64,000 nucleotides of DNA from Sphaerothrix epifaneia. GTDB taxonomy: Bacteria; Cyanobacteriota; Cyanobacteriia; Phormidesmidales; Phormidesmidaceae. A program made the translations under genes and the position numbers. Positions within the stretch are counted from its first letter, which is position 1; each line of letters starts with the position of its first letter. This document shows, one piece after another, positions 43,356 through 52,401 of the stretch. The stretch is from the NCBI RefSeq assembly GCF_042788235.1, contig NZ_JBHZOL010000021.1:1-64000 (forward strand), written 5' to 3'. Under the pieces are notes generated by a model, which made no database searches, was not told the DNA's origin, and saw nothing but the letters and a program-made list of their open reading frames with translations.

Positions 43356-44186
43356 ATGATGATCCGTTCAAAGACTTTGCTTCCCTTAAGTGAATCTCAG
43401 TGGACGAAGTTGGAGTTGTTGAAAACCTTAGTGCAGCGAGAGATGGAAGCTCGGTACAAGGGTTCTATCCTGGGCAACTTGTGGCCGCTGCTAAACCAGC
43501 TAGCACAACTTTTCATCTATACATACGTTTTTTCTATTGTGTTAGGCGTGAAGTTAGATTTAAAAGGCATGCCTGCCGACAACTCTTTTGTCTTTGGTCT
43601 GTGGCTATTTTCAGGCTTACTGCTTTGGATTACATTTAGTAATGGTTTAACCCAAGCATCTGGTTCTGTTATTGGGCAACCCAACTTAGTCAAAAAAGTT
43701 GTTTTTCCTCTAACCCTGTTACCTTTAGTTCCTGTTTGCGTCAGTTTTTTAGAAAGCACTTTTGGTTTAATGGTGCTAATTACGTTTGTAGCATTCGTAA
43801 ATCACACAATTCATCCAAGCTTATTGTTGCTACCTCTGATATGGCTCCCCCAGCTCTTGTTGACCGCTGGGTTGGGTTTTTTGGCAGCAGGTTTAACCGT
43901 CTTTATTCGAGACATTCCCCAAACCTTAGGAGTTGTCTTAAACCTTTGGTTTTATGCCACACCATTGATTTATCCTGCTGAATTAATTCCACAACCCTTT
44001 CAGAAGTTAGTTTTTTGGCTAAATCCTTTGGCTGCCATTGGAGAGCTATATAGAGACGTTATTTTAATCGGCAGTGTCAGTCACTGGGGAGAGTGGTTCG
44101 TGGCTACGGGCGTTTCCTGTCTCATTTTTTTAGGCGGTTTCTGGTGCTATCGTAAGCTAAGACCTGCATTTGCAGACGTACTTTAG
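43356..44186 (+). CDS. wzm: ABC-2 type polysaccharide exporter permease (Wzm)
   Basis: 276 residues if started at the ATG pair 43356, which matches the family length; ATG 43302 and TTG 43218 are alternatives and no ribosome site decides. Six hydrophobic segments; the N-terminal LELLKTLVQREMEARYKGSI is the typical cytosolic helix of Wzm/KpsM/TagG permeases, and GLTVFIRDIPQTLGVVLNLW, ATPLIYPAELIP are family motifs. With the Wzt ATPase downstream it exports a lipid-linked glycan across the inner membrane. First gene of the polysaccharide locus. Confidence 0.92.
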   Translation: MMIRSKTLLPLSESQWTKLELLKTLVQREMEARYKGSILGNLWPLLNQLAQLFIYTYVFSIVLGVKLDLKGMPADNSFVFGLWLFSGLLLWITFSNGLTQASGSVIGQPNLVKKVVFPLTLLPLVPVCVSFLESTFGLMVLITFVAFVNHTIHPSLLLLPLIWLPQLLLTAGLGFLAAGLTVFIRDIPQTLGVVLNLWFYATPLIYPAELIPQPFQKLVFWLNPLAAIGELYRDVILIGSVSHWGEWFVATGVSCLIFLGGFWCYRKLRPAFADVL

Positions 44187-44236
44187 GTTATCTGGTGCTG
44201 CTATAAAGCAAATCATACTTGTTCCTCAGCATGCCG

Positions 44237-44254
44237 GAGTCAATTAATTGACTC
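44237..44254. promoter_or_regulatory. 18-bp perfect palindrome before wzt
   Basis: GAGTCAATTAATTGACTC is a perfect inverted repeat without a loop, 51 bases after the wzm stop and 63 before the wzt start. It could be a protein-binding operator or a hairpin; there is no T run for a terminator. Confidence 0.45.
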
Positions 44255-44317
44255 AATAAAACGATTTTTAGCTTAAAAAGCGTACTTTAAAGTTTGTTAA
44301 AATTACCAACCAACTTT

Positions 44318-45511
44318 ATGCCCAGCGAAATTGCAATTTCTATTGAGAGTATTTCTAAAGTATTTAAGCGATATGCTAAACCAACCGATCGCTTAAAAGA
44401 GATACTATTACCTGGAAAGCAAAGAGCTGATGAATTTTGGGCTTTAAAGAATATAGACCTAAAAATTCCTAAGGGTCAAACAGTAGGCTTAATTGGTCAA
44501 AATGGTTCAGGCAAAAGTACTATTTTGCAAATTGTCGCTGGCGTTTTGAAGCCTACTTCAGGCAGAGTATGGGTAAATGGCACTGTTTCTGCCTTGCTAG
44601 AGCTAGGGAGTGGTTTCAATTTTGAATATACAGGTCGTCAAAACGTCTTTTTTTATGCTCAACTATTAGGTTTAACAAAATCACAAGTAGAATCTAAGTT
44701 CCACGAGATAGAGCAGTTTGCAGAAATTGGTGATTTTATAGACCAGCCAATCAAAACGTATTCTAGTGGTATGACGATTAGACTAGCTTTTGCTGTTGCC
44801 ACTCAGGTAAATGCTGAAATTTTAATTATTGATGAAGCATTAAGTGTGGGTGATATGTACTTTCAAGCAAAGTGCATTGAAAGAATGAAGGAGATGAAGC
44901 AAAAAACAACTATATTGTTTGTGAGTCATTCGATATCGACTGTGCGTAATTTCTGCGATCGCGCAATTTGGATTAAAAGTGGTGAAATAGCTGCAGACGG
45001 AGAATGCTCGGTCGTTTGCGAGTCTTATCAAGATAGTATTGGAAAACTTAAAAAGTCTTTAGGAAAAAACAACAGACATGTATCCGATAACGTTGTTGCT
45101 GAAGATGCTTATGTTTTTATTAAAAAAGTAGCTACAGATAAAAAAACTTATATGAGTGGTGAAGATATTGAAATTGAAATTCAACTAGATTTCTTTAAAA
45201 AGTTGATCTCTTGGGGGGTTGGCATTCTTATTCATAATAGTTCAGGCGACATTGTGACAGTAATTAATACTATTAGAGACGATATTGAAATTCAAGAAGA
45301 ACACAACAACATTTATCTAAAGATTGAAAAAAATCAGTTTATTCGAGATGAATACTTTCTCTCTATATCAATTGTTGACAACCTGGCGCTTTGTCCTTTT
45401 GCAAAACTAGACTATTGCACCAGTTTTTTTGTGGAAATACAAAAAAACAAGTTTGGCATTCCGGTTGCCGAAGGATTTTTTAGAACAAACCACCATTGGT
45501 CATTCTCTTGA
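44318..45511 (+). CDS. wzt: polysaccharide exporter ATPase with C-terminal glycan-binding domain (Wzt)
   Basis: 397 residues from ATG 44318. Residues 1-240 form the ABC ATPase: Walker A GQNGSGKST, then ELGSGFNFEYTGRQN (the Wzt-type region), signature YSSGMTIRLAFAVAT and Walker B ILIIDEALSVGD, with the switch His in VSHSIS. After about residue 270 comes a beta-sandwich Wzt_C-type domain that reads the end of the exported chain in other bacteria. A partner of the Wzm permease. Base composition is A+T-rich. Confidence 0.93.
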   Translation: MPSEIAISIESISKVFKRYAKPTDRLKEILLPGKQRADEFWALKNIDLKIPKGQTVGLIGQNGSGKSTILQIVAGVLKPTSGRVWVNGTVSALLELGSGFNFEYTGRQNVFFYAQLLGLTKSQVESKFHEIEQFAEIGDFIDQPIKTYSSGMTIRLAFAVATQVNAEILIIDEALSVGDMYFQAKCIERMKEMKQKTTILFVSHSISTVRNFCDRAIWIKSGEIAADGECSVVCESYQDSIGKLKKSLGKNNRHVSDNVVAEDAYVFIKKVATDKKTYMSGEDIEIEIQLDFFKKLISWGVGILIHNSSGDIVTVINTIRDDIEIQEEHNNIYLKIEKNQFIRDEYFLSISIVDNLALCPFAKLDYCTSFFVEIQKNKFGIPVAEGFFRTNHHWSFS

Positions 45512-45564
45512 TTTTGTTTTGACAGGCTCGCCTAAAAGAAGTATTAACCTTAAAAAGATTAAGT

Positions 45565-46389
45565 ATGTTTCCCTTTAAAAAGAAATATCTGAAATTTTAT
45601 CGTCCTCGAAAAGTTAATAAATTAACAATATGTGGTCTTTTGAGAGTCCGAAACGAAGAGCTTATTTTGCAAGATACGTTAGATCACTTGTCAGAATTTT
45701 GTGATGGTCTGATTTGCTACGATGATGCTAGCACTGACAAAACCTTTGAGATTTTAATGTCTCATCAGTCTGTTGTTGAAGTCATCCAAAATTTGAAGTG
45801 GTTAGCTGAACCAACACAACGTATAGAAAGAGAAACTTTAGATAGAAAAACGCTTTTAGATCGGGCTGAATTTTATAAACCATCTTGGCTGTTTTATGCT
45901 GACGCTGACGAAAGATTTTTTGGAAATATTAAAGATTTCCTCTTTTCAGCAGAAGCCTTAAAAGTTGATGGCATCAGAATTCAGCTGTTTGATGCGTATA
46001 TAACTCTTGACGATCAAGCTCCTTTTTGTCAGGGCAAGCAGTTGAAAAATTTTAGAACTTTCTTTGGCCCAGAAAGGCGAGACATTTTAATGATCTGGCG
46101 CAACTCTGATAATTTTCGCTATGAGGGACTAGATGCGAGAGAACCAAAGTACGATCTAAAGATGAACATAATTACCAAGTTTTATTGCCAGCATTACGGC
46201 AAATCTTTATCTATTGATCACTGGGAAGAAACTTGCCAGTATTATATCAATCATTTCCCTTTTGTTCCTTATGGAAAAAAATGGACGGAAAGACAGGGAA
46301 AAGCTATTCATCGCAGCTCTGACTTTGGTCGGCCTCTCTATCAATGGGGTGAAGATCTGTTTTCAAACAGCGTCAGAATTCACCCATAA
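45565..46389 (+). CDS. glycosyltransferase, GT2-like
   Basis: 274 residues. N-terminus CGLLRVRNEELILQDTLDHL and YDDASTDKTFEIL are the GT-A nucleotide-sugar motifs; YADADERFF carries the DxD-type acid cluster. No membrane segment. The C-terminal part (HYGKSLSIDHWEETCQYYIN) is less typical. Part of the A+T-rich sugar locus, 53 bases after wzt; substrate unknown. Confidence 0.83.
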   Translation: MFPFKKKYLKFYRPRKVNKLTICGLLRVRNEELILQDTLDHLSEFCDGLICYDDASTDKTFEILMSHQSVVEVIQNLKWLAEPTQRIERETLDRKTLLDRAEFYKPSWLFYADADERFFGNIKDFLFSAEALKVDGIRIQLFDAYITLDDQAPFCQGKQLKNFRTFFGPERRDILMIWRNSDNFRYEGLDAREPKYDLKMNIITKFYCQHYGKSLSIDHWEETCQYYINHFPFVPYGKKWTERQGKAIHRSSDFGRPLYQWGEDLFSNSVRIHP

Positions 46390-46416
46390 TTACAGAAGCG
46401 CACTGTATATAAATCA

Positions 46417-47637
46417 ATGCCCGCTAGAGCTTTACTAACTAACCATCACTTTAAAAATTTTGCAGGCTCAGAACTCTTAACGCTTGATCTATATCAAGCA
46501 TTGATCAACCGAGGCTATGAGGTTGAAATTGCAACTTTTTTGTATGCTGACCCTTTAAAAGAACACTGTCAAAAGCTAGGTATAAACGTAACCAATATAT
46601 TAAGAGATTCTTTACAAAGCCAAGAATACGAGCTTGTTTGGAGTCATCATTTTCCGGTATTAGTAAAAGTTGTCTTGGAAGACAAGATTAAATTTAGCAA
46701 ATTGGTGTTGAGTAGCCTGTCTCCTTATGAACCCTTAGAATCGATTCAAATATTCGACAACTTAGCGAGTACAATTGTTTGCAACTCTTATGAAACCAAA
46801 AAAAAGCTAGAAACTTACTTAAGTGAAGATAGCACAAACAAACTTCACGTCTTCCCAAATTCAGTACCTTCTTCCTGGTTTAGATTTTTTGACAGTCAAA
46901 AAACGCTGTCAAAAACTATACAAAAAATAGCTATAGTAACCAATCATCCACCTCAAGAACTTTTGGATTTTCAGAAATATGCCGTAAGTCAAAATTATAC
47001 TGTTGAAATAATTGGCGCACAACACAAGTTTGCGCTAGTAACACCAGAACTTCTCAGTTTTTATGACGTCATAATTTCAATAGGCAGAACAGTTCAGCAC
47101 TGTATGGCAATAGGTATTCCCGTATATTGCTATGATCATTTTGGTGGGCCGGGGTGGATCACTCCTGAAAACTTAAAAAATGCAGAGTTTTTTAATTATT
47201 CAGGGCGGTGCTGTAAGACAATCCGGAATCATTACGAGATTTTGGATGACTTGTGTAATGGTTACGGGGCGGCTCTTCGAACAGTTCCCTATTTGCAAAC
47301 ATACGCTCGGGATTTTTATAGCTTTGATAAGAACTTTGACTGGGTTTGTAAAGAAATTGGTGTTGAGAATAATCTCAGTGAGAGCGCAGTTAAAAGTGTT
47401 GAGCTTCCTGATGAGATAAGAATTAAAGTTGGTTTTTTGTCTCAGTTGTACATTCGCGTGCTGTATGAATCCAATGAATTAGTTGCACAACTGTCTAAGT
47501 CTCAGCTTGAATTTCAGCAAGCCAACATTGAATTGAATAATTTAAAGCATCTTCTTCAATCCATAGAAAAAAGCAAGTTTTGGAAAGTGAGAAAAGCTTG
47601 GCTGCGGCTAAAACACATGCTCGGCAAACATACTTAA
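46417..47637 (+). CDS. glycosyltransferase, GT4-like
   Basis: 406 residues. A GT-B fold: N-terminal domain with NFAGSELLTLDLYQALINRG (acceptor binding), a Ser/Asn-rich middle, and a second domain near 150-300 that lacks the strong EGFGLP motif. The last 60 residues form a coiled-coil helix ending in KSKFWKVRKAWLRLKHML, a motif I know from the tails of glycosyltransferases in surface sugar clusters. It begins 27 bases after the preceding gene. A+T-rich. Confidence 0.75.
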   Translation: MPARALLTNHHFKNFAGSELLTLDLYQALINRGYEVEIATFLYADPLKEHCQKLGINVTNILRDSLQSQEYELVWSHHFPVLVKVVLEDKIKFSKLVLSSLSPYEPLESIQIFDNLASTIVCNSYETKKKLETYLSEDSTNKLHVFPNSVPSSWFRFFDSQKTLSKTIQKIAIVTNHPPQELLDFQKYAVSQNYTVEIIGAQHKFALVTPELLSFYDVIISIGRTVQHCMAIGIPVYCYDHFGGPGWITPENLKNAEFFNYSGRCCKTIRNHYEILDDLCNGYGAALRTVPYLQTYARDFYSFDKNFDWVCKEIGVENNLSESAVKSVELPDEIRIKVGFLSQLYIRVLYESNELVAQLSKSQLEFQQANIELNNLKHLLQSIEKSKFWKVRKAWLRLKHMLGKHT

Positions 47638-47746
47638 AACGTAAAATCTAGCTTTTTCATTAGAGATATTTTCAAGCAATGCCAATATGAAAATTTTTAC
47701 TTACTTTAATACTTTGTTCTGTAGTTTTAGCCTTTAACTTATCAAA

Positions 47747-48730
47747 ATGACGATAAAAGCATCGGTTATAATTCCAACTAAAAACCCAGGAAAGCAATTT
47801 CACAACGTTCTTAACGCTGTATTGAGCCAAAAAGCTCCTTGGCCGTACGAGGTAATTGTTATTGACTCAGGTTCAACTGACGGTACGTTGGATTATTGTC
47901 ACAAGTTAGCTGGTAAGCTGCGCCTAATTGAAATCTTACCTGAAGAATTTGGGCACGGCAAAACCCGCAACTATGCTGCATCTCAAAGCATGGGAGAATT
48001 TGTTGTTTTTTTAACTCACGATGCTTTACCTAAAGACGAAAGCTGGCTTTCAAACTTAGTAGAAGCAACTAATGAATCAGAAACTATTGCTGGTTCTTTT
48101 GGCCGTCATATAGCTTATCCTAACGGCAATCCATTTAATGCTCGAGACTTAGAGCTTCATTTTGATAACTTTTTATCACATCCTTCTATAGTTAATATAG
48201 ATAGCTTAGAAAGATATCAAACCGATATTGCCTACAGACAGTTTTTGCATTTCTTTTCGAACAACAATTCTTGCATCAGACGGTCGGTACTTCAAAAGAT
48301 TCCATTTCCCGATGTTGATTTTGCAGAAGATCAAATTTGGGCTATGAAAGCCTTAGAGGCCGGCTATTCAAAAAGATTTGTTAATGACGCTATTGTCTTT
48401 CACTCACACGATTACTTTCCTTTCGAACTATTCAAAAGATCCGTTGATGAATCGAGGGCATTAGCAAAAATGTTCGGCTATCAACTTTGTCCTAATCTAT
48501 ATCAGTTATTTTTGCAATCTATTAAGACAACTATTAGAGACTTAAAATTTGCTTACAGAAAAAAACTCTTTTTAACCAACCCTTTTTGGTCTTCAATTTC
48601 GCCCTTGCTTAATTTTTCTAAGCAGTTAGGTTTTTATGTAGGTCAAAGACTAACGCGGCAGAACAATGATTTTCTTTTGGATAGGATGTCACTTGATAGA
48701 GCCATGAAGCAGGGAAAAAGGAAGCTATAA
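47747..48730 (+). CDS. GT2 rhamnosyltransferase-like protein
   Basis: 327 residues. SVIIPTKNPGKQFHNVLNAVL and VIDSGSTDGTLDYC are the GT-A start; EFGHGKTRNYAA and THDALPKDESWL carry the acid motif, and DFAEDQIWAMKALEAGYS is the family's ED-containing segment. It resembles rhamnosyl- and related transferases (RfbF/WbbL-like). The dTDP-rhamnose genes lie about 6 kb downstream. A+T-rich. Confidence 0.82.
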   Translation: MTIKASVIIPTKNPGKQFHNVLNAVLSQKAPWPYEVIVIDSGSTDGTLDYCHKLAGKLRLIEILPEEFGHGKTRNYAASQSMGEFVVFLTHDALPKDESWLSNLVEATNESETIAGSFGRHIAYPNGNPFNARDLELHFDNFLSHPSIVNIDSLERYQTDIAYRQFLHFFSNNNSCIRRSVLQKIPFPDVDFAEDQIWAMKALEAGYSKRFVNDAIVFHSHDYFPFELFKRSVDESRALAKMFGYQLCPNLYQLFLQSIKTTIRDLKFAYRKKLFLTNPFWSSISPLLNFSKQLGFYVGQRLTRQNNDFLLDRMSLDRAMKQGKRKL

Positions 48731-48848
48731 AAGGTAAGCCCACTATTGCACGATGATTATCCATCCTATAGAACTAGTAGCTAACCTGTAGAAAAAGCAA
48801 ATGATAGACAAAGCGAAAAGGTTTATAAATAACTAAAGTGAAAAGGCA

Positions 48849-50093
48849 ATGTCAATTTTACTCAAAGTAAAAAGGAAACTCTTTTCAATAAAGATGAACC
48901 TTTTGAAATTTGGCTTTAAAGGATATTGTAAATATGCTTTAAAGCGATTGAAAGCTTCGATTTTAGGAAAGCCTGATCAGTTAGAAGGTAAAACTGACAT
49001 AATTTCATACTATAGCTTTGTCTCATATCAGCCTTTTGGAAACAGACATAATGCTGCTTTATTAAAAGACAAAAAAAGCATTAACTGGGTTATCCCAGAT
49101 TTTAGCGTCGGGTCTGGTGGGCACATCAATATATTCAGATTTATTGATGGGTTAGAAAAACGAAACTATAACTGTTCGATTACGATTATTGAACCTTGTC
49201 AGTTTTTAGAAGCTAATGTTGCTAAAGAACGGATAAACCAAAATTTTAGACCTTTGCAAGCAGAAGTATTTATCGGCAAAGAAAATATGCCCCCAGCATG
49301 GATTACCTTTGCAACCAGTTGGACAACTGCTTACGCCGTACGAAATTTCCAGAGTACAGTTCACAAATGTTATTTTGTTCAGGACTTTGAACCATTCTTT
49401 TATGCTAGGAGCAGTGAGTATTACTGGGCTGAAGAAACGTATAAGTTTGGTTTTTATGGTGTTACGGCTGGTAAGTGGCTGGCTCAAAAGCTAGCTAAAA
49501 GCTATTCAATGAAGACTGATTATGTTGGTTTTTCATATGATAAAGATTTGTATGCTGCTAAGTCTGAAAAAACTGACAGCGAAGTCAAAAAAATATTTTT
49601 TTATGCTCGACCTGTGACGCCTAGAAGAGGGTTTGAACTCGGTCTATTGACGTTGACCGAAGTTTCAAAATGTTTTCCTGATGTTGAATTTGTTTTGGCT
49701 GGTTGGGATACGACTTCGTATCACATTCCCTTTAAGCACATTAGCCTTGGAGTCGTTTCTCTAAAAGAACTACCAGATATTTACAGTCGTTGTTACGCAG
49801 CGCTTGTACTATCTTTTACTAACTTGTCACTTTTGCCACTGGAATTGATGGCGTGTAGGTGTCCGGTGGTTAGCAACTCTGGTTCTAATGTGAGTTGGCT
49901 TTTAAATGAGCAGAACTGTCTATTAGCAGAACCTAACGTTGAGAGCCTTAGTACCGCTCTTTGTTCATTACTGAGAAACGAAGACCGGAGAGAAAAAATT
50001 GCAGACGCAGGCTTAAATTTTGCCCTTAGCACAAGTTGGGATGTAGAGTGCGATCGCTTTTCAACTATTGTTGACAGGATGATAAATGATTAA
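48849..50093 (+). CDS. GT4 glycosyltransferase, WsaF-like
   Basis: 414 residues. WVIPDFSVGSGGHINIFRFI in the N-terminal domain, ATSWTTAYAVRNF and YFVQDFEPFFY, then a GT-B C-terminal domain with ARPVTPRRGFELGLLTL, LSFTNLSLLPLELMACRCPV and NSGSNVSWLL. These match WsaF-type rhamnosyl or fucosyl transferases. The stop overlaps the next gene's start by one base (TAATG), so the two are translationally coupled. Confidence 0.83.
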   Translation: MSILLKVKRKLFSIKMNLLKFGFKGYCKYALKRLKASILGKPDQLEGKTDIISYYSFVSYQPFGNRHNAALLKDKKSINWVIPDFSVGSGGHINIFRFIDGLEKRNYNCSITIIEPCQFLEANVAKERINQNFRPLQAEVFIGKENMPPAWITFATSWTTAYAVRNFQSTVHKCYFVQDFEPFFYARSSEYYWAEETYKFGFYGVTAGKWLAQKLAKSYSMKTDYVGFSYDKDLYAAKSEKTDSEVKKIFFYARPVTPRRGFELGLLTLTEVSKCFPDVEFVLAGWDTTSYHIPFKHISLGVVSLKELPDIYSRCYAALVLSFTNLSLLPLELMACRCPVVSNSGSNVSWLLNEQNCLLAEPNVESLSTALCSLLRNEDRREKIADAGLNFALSTSWDVECDRFSTIVDRMIND

Positions 50094-51022
50094 TGGCAAA
50101 TGATCGTTGTCTGGTAATCGGCGGCTCAGGATTTTTAGGCTCTCATTTATGTAAAGCTCTGGTTCTTCAGGGGGCAAAGGTCAATATTCTCAGTAGAAAA
50201 GTTGATTCTGTATCCTGCGCGCAATATGCCGATCTTTTTTGTGGCAGTTTGCAGGATGTAGAAAGCTTAGAAGCCGCGATCGCAGGTTGCAGTGTCGTCT
50301 ACCATCTTGGTTCATCTAGTATTCCTTCAACATCAAACCTTGATCCAAAAAGAGATATAGAGAACAACCTTAAAGGAGCGGTCAACCTCCTAGAAGCTTC
50401 ACTGAAAGAAAACGTCTCCAAAATTATATTCGCTTCATCCGGGGGAACGGTATATGGCGTGCAGCCCGCTATGCCAATATCCGAAAATTCTTGCACTAAC
50501 CCAATTTGCTCTTATGGTGTTGTTAAACTCAGCATAGAAAAATATTTGCACATGTACTTTTCCTTATACGGATTAGACTACTGCGCTCTTCGCATATCCA
50601 ATCCGTTTGGAGAGGGGCAAGGATTGGGTCGTAAACAAGGCGCAGTTTCTAACTTTATAAGCAAGCACCTTCAAGGGGAAAGGGTAGAGATTTGGGGTGA
50701 TGGTAGTATTGTGAGAGACTATATTTATGTGGGTGACGTCATTTCTGCCTTTCTCAAAGCAAAAGATTATACAGGCACCCACAAGGTTTTTAATATAGGT
50801 ACGGGTGTTGGTCGTAGTATTCTTCAGATTCTACATTCAATTGAACAAACTTTTAATTGTTCAGTTGAACGAACCTACAAACCTTCTAGATTGCTCGACG
50901 TTCCCAAAAATATTTTAGACATTGAGTTGGCTAAAAAAGAATTAGACTGGCAGCCTGTTGTTTCATGGGAAGAAGCCTTAACTAGGACTTATTACTATTT
51001 AAAGGCGGAATGCCTTAAATAG
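50093..51022 (+). CDS. NAD-dependent epimerase/dehydratase
   Basis: 309 residues, extended SDR. GGSGFLGSHL for NAD, SSGGTVYG and YGVVKLSIEKY (catalytic Tyr-x3-Lys), then GDGSIVRDYIYVGDVISAF. It resembles UDP-glucose 4-epimerase/GalE-like and dTDP-sugar dehydratases; substrate not determined. It overlaps the preceding glycosyltransferase gene by one base. It probably supplies a nucleotide sugar to the same glycan. Confidence 0.9.
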   Translation: MANDRCLVIGGSGFLGSHLCKALVLQGAKVNILSRKVDSVSCAQYADLFCGSLQDVESLEAAIAGCSVVYHLGSSSIPSTSNLDPKRDIENNLKGAVNLLEASLKENVSKIIFASSGGTVYGVQPAMPISENSCTNPICSYGVVKLSIEKYLHMYFSLYGLDYCALRISNPFGEGQGLGRKQGAVSNFISKHLQGERVEIWGDGSIVRDYIYVGDVISAFLKAKDYTGTHKVFNIGTGVGRSILQILHSIEQTFNCSVERTYKPSRLLDVPKNILDIELAKKELDWQPVVSWEEALTRTYYYLKAECLK

Positions 51023-51191
51023 CAAACAAGCAACATAGGTTTTAGTTTCTAGATTAGCTATATTTGCCTTATTTTTTGTTTAAACGGATCCTAGCTAAAA
51101 GATTGATTTTTAACTAAAAACCTAAATCGCTATAGTCAGATTTAGATCTATTATTTGTTGTCTGCTGTCAACTTAGAACTCGCAAACAAAC

Positions 51192-52139
51192 GTGTATAAA
51201 GTGCTTGCCTATATTACTGCTTACTGTGATGAAAGTGCAGTTAAAAAGTGCATAGCAGGTATTTTTAAGCAAACGTACGCAGTCAATAAAATCTTTGTTG
51301 TTGATAACTCGCCAAAACCGCTAAATATTTTAGAGCCTGAAACTGGATTAGTCGTTATTAAAAGTCATCCAGAAAATATAGGAATTTCAGGTGGGCTTGT
51401 CAAAGCTGTGGATTTTGGACTTCAAAATAACTATGATTTTTTGTGGATGTTTGATCAAGATAGCATTCCCACATCAGATTGTTTAAGTCAGTTAGTGGCT
51501 ACATTTGATAGCTACACGTACACAAGAAATGTCAGGGTTGGAATTGTTGCGCCAGTTCCTCTAGATATGCGGACAGAGCAAGTAATTATGCCTGCTGAAT
51601 TTAGAAACGATCATTTTAAGGCTTTTGCTAAAACAAGTTTTGACTCGCCGTGTTTTTGTGATGCGCCTATTACTTCGGGATCTTTGCTTCGTCTAAGCGC
51701 TACAACCACGGTAGCGCCGCCTGATAGCAGGCTCTTTATTGATGGAATAGATCTAGATTTTGGCTTACGGCTCAGGCAAAAAGGATTTCACAATATTTTC
51801 GTTCCGGGGGCAATTTTGCATCATAACTTTGCGACTCCGGTTAAATTTAATTTTTGGGGTGTTAAGAAAATACTTCAGCGTTACTCAGCTTTGCGTTACT
51901 ACTATATATGTCGCAACCATACTTATCTAGAGTTCAAAAATTCTCAAGGTTTTTATAAGCTAACTTGCATTTATCGGCGTCTTAAAGTCTTATTGATGAA
52001 AACTTTATCTATTTTGCTGGTTGAACCCAATAAGAAGTTTGCAAAAATTTGGGCTTGCTTTTGCGGTACCTATTATGGTTTTCGCGGAAACTTAGATAGG
52101 CAGTTTGACCAGAGTATTAAGAGAGCGTTGAAAAAGTGA
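51192..52139 (+). CDS. GT2 glycosyltransferase
   Basis: 315 residues from GTG 51192. KVLAYITAYCDESAVKKCIA and IFVVDNSPKP open the GT-A domain, WMFDQDSIPTSDCLSQL has the DxD-type motif (DQD), and SGSLLRLSATTT, FIDGIDLDFGLRLRQKGFHN is the acceptor side seen in rhamnosyltransferases. The C-terminal 90 residues are basic, consistent with membrane contact. Base composition is A+T-rich. Followed by a repeat-containing gap. Confidence 0.82.
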   Translation: MYKVLAYITAYCDESAVKKCIAGIFKQTYAVNKIFVVDNSPKPLNILEPETGLVVIKSHPENIGISGGLVKAVDFGLQNNYDFLWMFDQDSIPTSDCLSQLVATFDSYTYTRNVRVGIVAPVPLDMRTEQVIMPAEFRNDHFKAFAKTSFDSPCFCDAPITSGSLLRLSATTTVAPPDSRLFIDGIDLDFGLRLRQKGFHNIFVPGAILHHNFATPVKFNFWGVKKILQRYSALRYYYICRNHTYLEFKNSQGFYKLTCIYRRLKVLLMKTLSILLVEPNKKFAKIWACFCGTYYGFRGNLDRQFDQSIKRALKK

Positions 52140-52165
52140 TCTACTGTAGCTTTAGACACCTGCTG

Positions 52166-52234
52166 ATCCCCCTGCACCTAAGCAGGGGAGGTAAAAGCTC
52201 CCTTTTTATAAGGGGGATTTAGGGGAGAATCTCC
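52166..52234. repeat. C/G-run inverted repeats of the common cyanobacterial type
   Basis: First stem CCCCTGC (52169-52175) with GCAGGGG (52182-52188), second stem CCCTT (52200-52204) with AAGGG (52210-52214), followed by GATTTAGGGGA. The run AAGGGGGATTTAGGGG resembles a dispersed element common between cyanobacterial genes. It may end the glycosyltransferase transcript. Only one copy is seen in this window. Confidence 0.5.
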
Positions 52235-52401
52235 ACTTTTTCGACAAAAAATAGGACTTTTCAAATAGCCTCTAAAGCTTTTTTGCTAGAAAATCGTCAA
52301 TTTTAATTGATTTTGATCGCAATCGTTTATTTTTTAATTTGTTTTTCTGGTAAAAGTCAACTTTTCCTTATTAAGTCAATTTGTTAAATACTTGAAAAGC
52401 G

